This document shows, piece by piece, positions 28,978-36,973 of a stretch of 57,543 nt of DNA (within the stretch, counting starts at the first letter, position 1; each line of letters starts with the position of its first letter). A model generated the notes under the pieces. That model ran no database searches. It was given only the letters and a program-made list of their open reading frames with translations, and was not told the DNA's origin. Made by a program: the position numbers and the translations under genes. This DNA comes from Chitinophaga pinensis (GTDB lineage Bacteria > Bacteroidota > Bacteroidia > UBA4408), in the NCBI GenBank assembly GCA_945872355.1, contig CAMBZU010000011.1, positions 1 to 57,543 on the forward strand, in the 5' to 3' direction.

Positions 28978-29335
28978 AAATTAAGCGCGCAGAGATGCTT
29001 CGCTTTGCTCAGCATGACATTCGTTTTCCAATGTCACTCTGAGCGCAGCGAATGAGTCCTAAGCGCAATGTATACAATGCTCATAAGAACCTCTCAGCTC
29101 CAATTAAACACGCAGAGATGCTTCGCTTTGCTCAGCATGACATTCGTTTTCCAGTGTCACTCTGAGCGCAGCGAATGAGTCCTAAGCGCAATGCATGCAA
29201 TGCTCATAAGAACCTCTCAGTTCCAATTAAACACGCAAAGATGCTTCGCTTTGCTCAGCATGACATTCGTTGTTGCTCAGCATGACATTCGGCTCAGCAT
29301 GGGATGCGTTTTCCCAATATCACTATGAGCGCAGC
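28978..29335. repeat. Tandem array of ~124-bp palindromic units, right part
   Basis: It resumes mid-unit after the nuclease gene (AGAGATGCTTCGCTTTGCTC at 28991), then has unit starts at 29032 and 29155 (spacing 123), and a decayed start near 29316 (ATCACTATGAGCGCAGC). The array runs to within a few bases of the purF stop codon. Confidence 0.92.
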
Positions 29336-29338
29336 TTA

Positions 29339-31240
29339 CTAATATGCCCTTACGTTCTTGCCTTCTATGTAATTAATAAAAGATTGATTAACCACTTTGT
29401 TTCCACCAGGTGTAGGGTAATTGCCAGTAAAATACCAATCACCAGTGTTTTCGGGGCAAGCTGCATGGAGGCCTTCAATAGTTTGGTAAACAATGCTCAC
29501 CGCTGCTTTTGTGCCAGCAGGAGTAAGCAATTCAGCTATTTTACTACTGATTTGTTCGGGCGTAAATGGTTTGTAAATAGCCTTCACCACATTTGTAATT
29601 TGCTCTGCTGGTAATTCGCATTGTGCCTTGGCTTGCTCGTAAACCTGTTCTAAAAGATTAGGCTGAGTGCTCTCTTTTATTAATTCAACTGCGGCCTGAA
29701 AAGCAATAAAGTCGCCCATTTTAGCCATGTCAATACCATAGCAATCTGGATAGCGAATTTGTGGTGCTGATGAAACAATGATCATTTTTTTAGGACCTAA
29801 TCGATCCAACATTTTAATAATGCTTTGTTTTAAGGTAGTTCCTCTAACGATTGAATCATCAATTATTACTAGCGTATCAACATCTTTTTGAACCGTGCCA
29901 TAAGTAATATCATACACATGTTCCACCATATCACCACGGTGTGCATCATCGGTAATAAATGTGCGCAACTTTGCATCCTTTATTGCAATTTTTTCTGCCC
30001 TTGGTCTAAAGTTTAAAATACGCTCCAATTCACTTTCGGTAAGGCTGCTGCCAGCTTCTAAAATCTTTTTCTTTTTTACGGTATTAATATAATCTTCTAA
30101 TCCTTTCATTAAACCATAAAAGGAAACCTCTGCGGTGTTAGGAATATATGAAAATACAGTATTTTTTAAGTCGTGATGAATGGCAGGCAAAATTAAAGGG
30201 CATAACTGTTGACCTAATTGTTTTCTTTCTTTATAAATAGCTGCATCACTTCCCCTTGAGAAGTAAATACGTTCAAATGAGCATGCTTTCCTTTCGCCAG
30301 GTTGGTTAATATTTATTTCTTGGACAGTGTTATTTTTTAAAATAATTAATGCATTGCCCGGTCCAAGTTCTTTTACCGACTCAAAGGGTACATTAAAAGC
30401 GGTTTGAATTACAGGTCTTTCAGAACAAACCACAGCCACTTCATCATCAACATAATAATAGGCAGGCCTTATGCCGTTTGGATCGCGTAAAACAAAACTA
30501 TCGCCATTGCCAACAATCCCGGCCATAGCATATCCACCATCCCACTTTTTACTCGAATCTTTTAGTATTTTTGGAATATTCAGGTTTTCAGAAATCTTTT
30601 CAGAAATCTCCATGTTGTTAAAGCCTTGCTGTTTAAATTCTTTAAACAAGCGCTCATTGTCTTTGTCTAAAAAATGACCAATACGCTCCATTACTGTAAC
30701 TGTATCGGCTTTTTCTTTTGGATGTTGTCCCAGTTCGACCAGTTGATTAAAGAGTTCATCAACATTGGTTAGATTGAAATTTCCAGCCACCGCTAAATTT
30801 CTAGTTTGCCAATTGTTAATGCGTAAAAATGGATGACAACTTTCAATCCCATTTTTACCAAAAGTGCCATAACGTAAATGGCCTAAAAAAACTTCACCGG
30901 TAAAAGGCAGGTTTTTTTTTAACCATTCGGGATCAGCTAATTTTTCGGGATTTGAATTTTGTAAATCAATAAATTTACTGTTTATTTTGGCAAAAATTTC
31001 TTTTAAAGGTGCGCTGTGGTTGCTTCTATAGCGACTAATATATCTTTTTCCTGGTTCGGCATCAATTTTAATATTTACCAATCCAGCACCATCTTGCCCT
31101 CTGTTGTGTTGTTTTTCCATCAACAAATACATTTTATTTAATCCATAAAATGATGTTCCGTATTTGTTGTAATAGTATTGCAGTGGTTTGCGCAGCTTTA
31201 TAAATGCAATACCGCATTCATGTTTAATATAATCACTCAT
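29339..31240 (-). CDS. purF: Amidophosphoribosyltransferase, long Bacteroidetes form
   Basis: First committed step of purine synthesis: glutamine plus PRPP gives phosphoribosylamine. The N-terminal Ntn-type glutaminase begins at HECGIAF, where Cys8 would be the nucleophile after removal of a short propeptide; EKQHNRGQDGAG follows. The C-terminal phosphoribosyltransferase has the PRPP loop VIIDDSIVRGTT and SSAPQIRYPDCYGIDM. At 634 residues it is longer than E. coli PurF (about 505), with extra segments in the glutaminase half, as in other Bacteroidota. I chose Met at 31240 rather than 31267, because a -7 promoter element (31265-31272) overlaps the upstream ATG. Confidence 0.92.
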   Translation of the reverse strand: MSDYIKHECGIAFIKLRKPLQYYYNKYGTSFYGLNKMYLLMEKQHNRGQDGAGLVNIKIDAEPGKRYISRYRSNHSAPLKEIFAKINSKFIDLQNSNPEKLADPEWLKKNLPFTGEVFLGHLRYGTFGKNGIESCHPFLRINNWQTRNLAVAGNFNLTNVDELFNQLVELGQHPKEKADTVTVMERIGHFLDKDNERLFKEFKQQGFNNMEISEKISENLNIPKILKDSSKKWDGGYAMAGIVGNGDSFVLRDPNGIRPAYYYVDDEVAVVCSERPVIQTAFNVPFESVKELGPGNALIILKNNTVQEININQPGERKACSFERIYFSRGSDAAIYKERKQLGQQLCPLILPAIHHDLKNTVFSYIPNTAEVSFYGLMKGLEDYINTVKKKKILEAGSSLTESELERILNFRPRAEKIAIKDAKLRTFITDDAHRGDMVEHVYDITYGTVQKDVDTLVIIDDSIVRGTTLKQSIIKMLDRLGPKKMIIVSSAPQIRYPDCYGIDMAKMGDFIAFQAAVELIKESTQPNLLEQVYEQAKAQCELPAEQITNVVKAIYKPFTPEQISSKIAELLTPAGTKAAVSIVYQTIEGLHAACPENTGDWYFTGNYPTPGGNKVVNQSFINYIEGKNVRAY

Positions 31241-31264
31241 AATAGTAAGCAGTTTTTTACGAAA

Positions 31265-31272
31265 CAAAATTA
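31265..31272 (-). promoter_or_regulatory. -7 element for purF
   Basis: On the minus strand this reads TAATTTTG, an exact TAnnTTTG. It would start transcription near 31258, about 18 bases before the chosen purF ATG. No matching -33 TTTG is seen at 19 bases. Confidence 0.45.
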
Positions 31273-31292
31273 AACATTAAAACCTTTAATTA

Positions 31293-32282
31293 ATGATTAG
31301 TTTTTGCAAATCGTTAATTGATATATTTGCAGCGTTTTGTAATAAATATAAATTGTTGAATCCCAATATTGTAAATCGTTTTTTTATATCCCTATTTTTT
31401 TTGGTTATTAGCGTGTTAAACGTTTCTGCTCAAAACGATTGGGCTTTTTCTGTAAACGTAAGTATCAAGGATATAGAAACTAAAGATCAATTAAATGGGG
31501 TAAGTATAAATATAGTTGACGTAATTACCAAAGCCAGAGTGCACTCAGCCGTGAGCAGTGCCGATCAAAAAATAAAATTAAATTTAGAGGCAGGAAAAGA
31601 TTACGTTTTGAAAATTTCGAAAAATGGATATGTAAGTAAAACGATATCTATTAGTACCAGAAATGTGCCTGTTTTTGATAAATCGATACCAAGTTTTATT
31701 TTTGATGTTTCGGCTGATATTTTTACCGAAGCGCCCAATGAGGATTATTCAGCATTTAGGCAAGCTTACGGGATGATATTCTTTGATGAGGCAAAAAAGG
31801 ATTTTCTTTGGATCCCTAATCCTGATGCAAAACAAAAGGAGGAAGAGTTAAAAGAAAAACGCAAGGAAAATCGAAAAAAAGAAGAGAGAAGCGATAGAAA
31901 AGACATTAAGGAAGAGGGTAAAAATGAATTGGAAATACTTGCTGCTAAAAAGGAAGAAGCCTTAAATAGAGCAAAGGAAAGAGAGCTGAAAAGAAAAGAT
32001 GAACAAGCATTTCGGGAATCTATGCGAGAGGAGGCATTGGCGTCATTTAATGTGGATTATAATGCGCCAAGATTGTTGTATGCTAAGGTGATTAATACAG
32101 AAACGGTAGAAAAAAGAAACTACATAGCAACCGTTACCAATGTAATTTTTGAAGATGGGAGGAAAGTTGTTTTCCGTAAAATTGTGTTTGATTGGGGAGG
32201 TATTTATTACAAGCAAGATTTATTTGATATTACAGATCTTACCTACAATTTATATATCAAAATTATTGTATTACAACAGTAG
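31293..32282 (+). CDS. Secreted hypothetical protein with carboxypeptidase-regulatory-like fold and charged helix
   Basis: Not assigned to a named family. A signal peptide (FFISLFFLVISVLNVSA-Q) is followed by a CarboxypepD-regulatory-like beta-sandwich (about 45-125: VSIKDIETKDQLNGVSINIV, LKISKNGYVSKTISI). Then come a very charged helical stretch (about 180-255, Lys/Glu/Arg rich, likely coiled coil) and a C-terminal beta part. An exact -7 element TATATTTG at 31322-31329 lies inside the first codons, which suggests the real start is the TTG at 31353 or 31356, directly before the signal peptide. Similar Bacteroidota proteins link envelope parts, but no role is shown here. Confidence 0.65.
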   Translation: MISFCKSLIDIFAAFCNKYKLLNPNIVNRFFISLFFLVISVLNVSAQNDWAFSVNVSIKDIETKDQLNGVSINIVDVITKARVHSAVSSADQKIKLNLEAGKDYVLKISKNGYVSKTISISTRNVPVFDKSIPSFIFDVSADIFTEAPNEDYSAFRQAYGMIFFDEAKKDFLWIPNPDAKQKEEELKEKRKENRKKEERSDRKDIKEEGKNELEILAAKKEEALNRAKERELKRKDEQAFRESMREEALASFNVDYNAPRLLYAKVINTETVEKRNYIATVTNVIFEDGRKVVFRKIVFDWGGIYYKQDLFDITDLTYNLYIKIIVLQQ

Positions 32283-32897
32283 TATATCAGCTGAAACTTT
32301 GCGCCTAAGAATTAAAAATTTGTTTTATTCATCACATTAAAATTTATCGCTAAATCATTTTAGATTTTGCGCATTCATCACCTTGTTGTTTCTTATGATT
32401 AATGCAGGGTTATCCTAAATTCCTCATTAATCCCAAATTGCGCAGTAGAAACCTATTGAAATCATTTTTCTTCAATCTTAGGCAATTGCTCCCATTTTGA
32501 ATTTTAAAATAGCTCAAATCAATCTAAAATAGTTTGTGAGCGCTTGGTATTATTGAAAAATAATGTTGATTAACGATTCCTACTGCGTAATCTGGGTTAA
32601 AAATGCGTCATCGCCATTTCAACTGTAATTCTATCAATGTAAGCATGAGTTTTGGCCTTTGTGAAAAAAAGTGAATTGAAGCATTTGCTAAAGCGGGATT
32701 ACCACAAAATGCAAAATTATACGCATTGATTTTTATGTTGCAATACATTTGAAAATTGGTTGATGTAACAGCTGTTTTTTGTCTTTTTAAGTGCATTTTG
32801 AATTGAATTTTACATGTTGATGGGATTTTTAACCCACCATTTACCACTTCCTTTTAAATTGTTAAAAATAGTGCAAGATGCCTGTTAATTGGGCTTT
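32283..32897. other. Non-coding region upstream of dcw operon
   Basis: About 600 bases without a credible gene. It shares the 16-base word GCGTAATCTGGGTTAA (32585-32600) with 133-148. A stretch near 32840-32860 (CCACTTCCTTTTAAATTGT) resembles 167-186, so this looks like the same kind of degenerate intergenic sequence as the start of the window. Confidence 0.55.
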
Positions 32898-32925
32898 TTT
32901 GGCGCCTTGAGCTCAGCTAATTTTG
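32898..32925 (+). promoter_or_regulatory. Candidate dcw operon promoter
   Basis: TTTG at 32898-32901 and an exact -7 element TAATTTTG at 32918-32925, with a 16-base spacer that is shorter than the usual 19. The MraZ operator lies about 40 bases downstream, so bound MraZ would block elongation or initiation. Confidence 0.45.
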
Positions 32926-32965
32926 GTTTGGAAAGTACTGATAATCAAAAAGTTTTCAACAAAAG

Positions 32966-32990
32966 TGGGAAATAATGGTAAAATGTGGGA
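32966..32990 (+). promoter_or_regulatory. MraZ operator (three TGGNA boxes at 10-nt spacing)
   Basis: TGGGA at 32966-32970, TGGTA at 32976-32980 and TGGGA at 32986-32990, each separated by five bases. This is the arrangement known for the MraZ operator of E. coli: three direct TGGGN repeats with 5-nt spacers. It lies 39 bases before the mraZ start and so fits autoregulation of the operon. Confidence 0.88.
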
Positions 32991-33029
32991 AATATTTCCA
33001 TAATTTTACGCGATAAATAAAAAAGCGCC

Positions 33030-33512
33030 TTGCACCAACTTTTAGGAACATACGAATGCACTGTAGATGTCAAAGGAAGAGCCATGCTCCCTTCGGCATT
33101 CAAAAAGGCATTGAATGCAGTTTTAGACAAAGGATTTGTACTAAAGCGCAGTGTTTTTGGTGCTTGCTTGGAGTTATACACCATGGAAGATTGGCAACGC
33201 ACCAAGAAAGATGTTGATCGTTTGAATCGCTTTAAAAAAGAAAACATTGAATTTATAAGGGCTTTTTCGGCTGGCTTAAAATCAATTGAAATAGATGCGA
33301 GTGGGAGGTTGTTGTTGCCCAAAGATTTGATGGCTTTTGCAGGAATTACAAAAGATGTTGTAATGAGTGTTACCTCAAATAACATTATAGAAATATGGGA
33401 TAAGAAAAAATATGAAGACGCTGTAAATATTCCAAACGAAGACTTTGAAAATTTAGCAGAACGTGTAATGGGTAGTTTAGGAAATAAGGAGGAAGGAAGC
33501 GATGTATCATAA
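33030..33512 (+). CDS. mraZ: Transcriptional regulator MraZ
   Basis: Ring-forming DNA-binding protein of the AbrB-like swapped-hairpin fold that controls the dcw operon. Both characteristic DxxGR motifs are visible: DVKGRAMLPSAFK (about 13-25) and DASGRLLLPKDL (about 89-100). The start is TTG; it gives the family-typical LLGTYECTVD N-terminus, and no ATG fits. At 160 residues it is normal length. Its own operator lies just upstream (32966-32990). The 3' end overlaps rsmH by 11 bases. Confidence 0.95.
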   Translation: MHQLLGTYECTVDVKGRAMLPSAFKKALNAVLDKGFVLKRSVFGACLELYTMEDWQRTKKDVDRLNRFKKENIEFIRAFSAGLKSIEIDASGRLLLPKDLMAFAGITKDVVMSVTSNNIIEIWDKKKYEDAVNIPNEDFENLAERVMGSLGNKEEGSDVS

Positions 33513-34395
33513 CCCTGTTTTGCTTAAAGAAAGTGTTGATGGATTAAATATTAAGAGCGATGGTATTTATGTAGATGTAACCTACGGCGGTGGTGGCCAT
33601 TCGAAGGAAATATTAAAGCATTTAACAACAGGTAAATTATATGCTTTTGATCAAGATGATGATGCTTTTGCCAATAAACAAGAAGATGAAAAACTAGTAC
33701 TGATTAAACAAAACTTTAAGTATATGAAGAACTTTTTGAAGATGTATAACGCACTGCCGGTAGATGGGATTCTGGCCGATTTGGGTGTTTCATCTCATCA
33801 GTTTGATGAAGGTACAAGAGGCTTTAGCACACGATTTGAAGGAAAGTTAGATATGCGTATGGATAAGGCAGGAAGCATTACAGCTGCTGATATTGTGAAT
33901 ACTTATGTTGAACAAGATTTAGTAGCTATGTTTAGCACCTATGGCGAAGTAGAAAATAGTAAAAGACTAGCTGCCTGTATAGTTAAAGAAAGATTATCAA
34001 AGAAAATCAATACCACAGAAGAGTTTAAACAAGCCATTGTTTCTTGCATTCCAAAAATGAGGGAGCAGCAATATTTGGCCAAAGTATTTCAGGCCTTGCG
34101 CATTGCAGTAAACAAGGAACTGGATGTATTAAAGGAGTTGTTAAAGCAGAGCCTTGAAGTTTTGAAACCTGGGGGGCGTTTGTCGGTAATTTCTTATCAC
34201 TCATTAGAAGATAGATTGGTGAAGAATTTTATCAAATCGGGCAACTTTGAAGGTACTATTGAGCAAGATTTTTACGGCAATAAGTTGGTAGATTTTAAAG
34301 CAGTAAACCGACAACTAATTACCCCAAGTGAAGAAGAATTGAAATTGAATAACCGTTCTAGAAGTGCCAAGTTGCGCATTGCAGAGAAATTGTAA
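33502..34395 (+). CDS. rsmH: 16S rRNA (cytosine-1402-N4)-methyltransferase RsmH
   Basis: SAM-dependent methyltransferase of the 30S decoding site. The start HNPVLLKESVDGL, the SAM motif DVTYGGGGHSKEIL, DGILADLGVSSHQFD, and the late SVISYHSLEDRLVKNF are all typical of MraW/RsmH. Its length of 297 is normal. It overlaps mraZ by 11 bases and its stop codon directly abuts the next start codon, so translation is likely coupled. Confidence 0.97.
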   Translation: MYHNPVLLKESVDGLNIKSDGIYVDVTYGGGGHSKEILKHLTTGKLYAFDQDDDAFANKQEDEKLVLIKQNFKYMKNFLKMYNALPVDGILADLGVSSHQFDEGTRGFSTRFEGKLDMRMDKAGSITAADIVNTYVEQDLVAMFSTYGEVENSKRLAACIVKERLSKKINTTEEFKQAIVSCIPKMREQQYLAKVFQALRIAVNKELDVLKELLKQSLEVLKPGGRLSVISYHSLEDRLVKNFIKSGNFEGTIEQDFYGNKLVDFKAVNRQLITPSEEELKLNNRSRSAKLRIAEKL

Positions 34396-34824
34396 ATGAT
34401 GGAAGCGCAAGAAAATATAAACGCAAAAGAACAGGCTCAATTTGATGCTGCCGCTGTTGATACATCAGCCAAAGCTAAAACGCAGCAAAAGAAACAAGTG
34501 CATAAAGTATTTGTGCGTTCGATATTTGATGTTATCAATGGAAATTTTTTAACCAACAAGAGTAGTTTAAAGCAAGCGCCATTTATGCTTTTTTTAACTG
34601 TTGCGGCTTTGTTTTATATCTCCAATAGCTATTATGCTGAAAGAAAAATAAGACAGATTAATAAGATCAATAATGAATTAAAAGAATTACGCTCAGAATA
34701 TATCACTTCAAAATCAAAACTCATGTTTGTGAGTAAACAAAGTGAAGTAGCTAAAACAGCAGAAGAAATGGGATTGTTGATTAGAGAAAGCCTAACGCCT
34801 CCGGGAAAAATTATATTAAAATAA
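34396..34824 (+). CDS. FtsL-like cell division protein
   Basis: Small bitopic divisome protein, expected to bridge FtsQ/FtsB-like partners and the FtsW-FtsI synthase. An unusually long cytoplasmic N-terminus (about 55 residues) is followed by one membrane helix (FMLFLTVAALFYISNSYYA) and a periplasmic coiled coil (IRQINKINNELKELRSEYI...). The 142-residue length, position between rsmH and ftsI, and topology match the FtsL-like family of Bacteroidota. Two consecutive ATG codons begin the frame directly after the rsmH stop. Confidence 0.88.
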   Translation: MMEAQENINAKEQAQFDAAAVDTSAKAKTQQKKQVHKVFVRSIFDVINGNFLTNKSSLKQAPFMLFLTVAALFYISNSYYAERKIRQINKINNELKELRSEYITSKSKLMFVSKQSEVAKTAEEMGLLIRESLTPPGKIILK

Positions 34825-34845
34825 TAACAAAATAATAAAAACACC

Positions 34846-36972
34846 TTGGCTGAGAAGAAAGAGATAAAGAAAGATTTTTTGTGGCGCATTTATTTAATGT
34901 ACTTTTTTATGGTGCTTTTTGGTTTGTCGGTAATTGCTAAGGTTTGCACTATTCAATTTGTTGAAGGAGCCTATTGGAAAGAAAAAGAGCAAGCGCTTAC
35001 CATGAAGTACTTTAATATTGAGGCTTCTAGAGGAAATATATTTTCTTCAGATGGCTGTTTGTTAGCTACATCAGTACCCATATTTGAGTTAAGAATGGAT
35101 GTGATATCTGAGCCTGTTACTGATAAAATATTTTATGGAAAGTTAGATTCTTTAGCAGAAAAGCTTGGGCATACTTTTGAAAAACGCAGCAAAAATGAAT
35201 GGAGAGCAGCGCTGAAAAATGCAAGAAAAAGCAATGAACGTTATTTCTTGCTTGCTAGAAAAGTAAACTATGCCACGCTAAAACAAGTTAGAACTTTTCC
35301 TATTATTAAAATGGGAAAATATAAAGGTGGTTTACTTGTAGAACAGCAAAGTAGGAGAGAGCTTCCTTTTAAAAATTTAGCACAACGTACCATTGGCTAC
35401 GATAGAAAAAACAATAAGCCATTAGGCATTGAAGGTGCATTTAACAAGGATTTACAAGGGGTAAGTGGAAAAAGATTAATGCAGAAGATTGCAGGAGGCG
35501 TTTACAAACCAATTAACCAAGACAATGAAATAGAGCCGCAGGACGGCAATGATGTAATTACAACTATAGATGCTAATATTCAAGATGTGGCTCATCATGC
35601 CTTGGAAAAACAATTAATAGCACAAAATGCACACCATGGTTGTGCTGTTTTAATGGAAGTAAAAACTGGTGCAATAAAAGCAATGGTAAATCTTACCCGA
35701 CTTGATAGCGGTAATTATGCAGAAACTTTTAACTATGCAATTGGTGAAGGCACTGAGCCTGGTTCTACTTTTAAATTAGCATCAATTATGGCCGTTATTG
35801 AAGATGGTTATACCGACCTTGATGAATTGGTGGATACAGAAGGTGGCAGAAAAGCTTATCCTGGTGGCTATGTGATGAAGGATTCACATGATGGTGGTTA
35901 TGGAAAGATCACTTTGAAACAAGTTTTTGAAAAATCTTCCAACGTAGGAACTTCAAATATTATCATGAAGTATTACAAAAAGCAACCACAAAAATTTATT
36001 GATCGACTTTATGCTTTTGGCATCAACAAACCATTAGGCGTGGTATTGCCCGGAGAAGCACCGCCATATATTAAAGATACTAAGTCTAAGCTCTGGAGTG
36101 CTTTGTCGTTGCCATTAATGAGTATAGGTTATGAAGAGAAACTTACACCACTTCAAACATTGAATTTTTATAATACAGTAGCAAATAATGGTAAAATGAT
36201 GCGACCACAATTTGTAACAGAAATTCGTACCAAAGGGCAATTAATAAAATCGTTTCCGCCAGTTGTATTAAATCCTGCAATATGTTCGCAATCTACTATC
36301 AACAAAGCCAGAGAAATGATGGAAGGTGTTGTAAAAGAAGGCACCGCCACTTTTTTAAGAACTGCGCCATACCAGATAGCAGCAAAAACTGGCACAGCAC
36401 AAATTGCTATTGGCAATAAGGGTTATACACAAGATGGAAAGAAAACTTACATGGCTTCTCTATGTGGTTATTTTCCTGCTAAAGATCCATTATACTCTAT
36501 CATTATAGTGGTGAGTGCTCCTTCAAAATCAGCTTATTATGGTAATGAAGTTGCGGGCCCAGTATTTAGAGAAATTGCAGATAAAGTGTATAGCAATAGC
36601 AAAGAAATTCATAATCCTTTAAAGTTAGATACCGCTCGCGCTATTGTGCATGTGCCTTTTGTAAAATCAGGTAAGAAAAGTGATGTGCAAGTAATTGCGA
36701 AAGTGCTGTCGTTAAAAACAGCAATAACTGATGAAAATGCCAATTATGTATGGGCTCAAATAAACAATGAAACATTTAATTTAAAAGCTTTACAAACCAA
36801 AGAAAGTGAAGTACCGCAATTGATAGGAATGGGTTTAAGAGATGCACTAACAATTTTGGAAAATCAAAAGATAGGGGTTAAAGTGATAGGGCGAGGCGTG
36901 ATTAAAAAACAATCGTTAACCGCGGGCACCAAAGTATTTAAAGGATCTACCATCACCATTGAATTGTCGTAA
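34846..36972 (+). CDS. ftsI: Division-specific transpeptidase FtsI (PBP3) with C-terminal PASTA domain
   Basis: Septal peptidoglycan transpeptidase. One membrane helix near residues 10-32, a dimerisation domain, then the penicillin-binding domain with S307-T-F-K310 (nucleophile), SSN at 364-366 and K514-T-G. Residues about 645-708 form a PASTA domain (VPQLIGMGLRDALTIL...KGSTITIELS), as in Spo5D-like and Bacteroidota FtsI proteins. The start is TTG, chosen because no in-frame ATG precedes the membrane helix. murE begins one base after the stop. Confidence 0.96.
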   Translation: MAEKKEIKKDFLWRIYLMYFFMVLFGLSVIAKVCTIQFVEGAYWKEKEQALTMKYFNIEASRGNIFSSDGCLLATSVPIFELRMDVISEPVTDKIFYGKLDSLAEKLGHTFEKRSKNEWRAALKNARKSNERYFLLARKVNYATLKQVRTFPIIKMGKYKGGLLVEQQSRRELPFKNLAQRTIGYDRKNNKPLGIEGAFNKDLQGVSGKRLMQKIAGGVYKPINQDNEIEPQDGNDVITTIDANIQDVAHHALEKQLIAQNAHHGCAVLMEVKTGAIKAMVNLTRLDSGNYAETFNYAIGEGTEPGSTFKLASIMAVIEDGYTDLDELVDTEGGRKAYPGGYVMKDSHDGGYGKITLKQVFEKSSNVGTSNIIMKYYKKQPQKFIDRLYAFGINKPLGVVLPGEAPPYIKDTKSKLWSALSLPLMSIGYEEKLTPLQTLNFYNTVANNGKMMRPQFVTEIRTKGQLIKSFPPVVLNPAICSQSTINKAREMMEGVVKEGTATFLRTAPYQIAAKTGTAQIAIGNKGYTQDGKKTYMASLCGYFPAKDPLYSIIIVVSAPSKSAYYGNEVAGPVFREIADKVYSNSKEIHNPLKLDTARAIVHVPFVKSGKKSDVQVIAKVLSLKTAITDENANYVWAQINNETFNLKALQTKESEVPQLIGMGLRDALTILENQKIGVKVIGRGVIKKQSLTAGTKVFKGSTITIELS

Positions 36973-36973
36973 A

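Noticed and set aside
28000..29335. CRISPR array
   Set aside because: Units are about 124 bases with conserved middles; there are no short repeats separated by unique spacers and no cas genes.
29270..29614. 114-codon plus-strand frame across the repeat end and purF
   Set aside because: It combines repeat sequence and the complement of the purF C-terminus, without any coherent domain.
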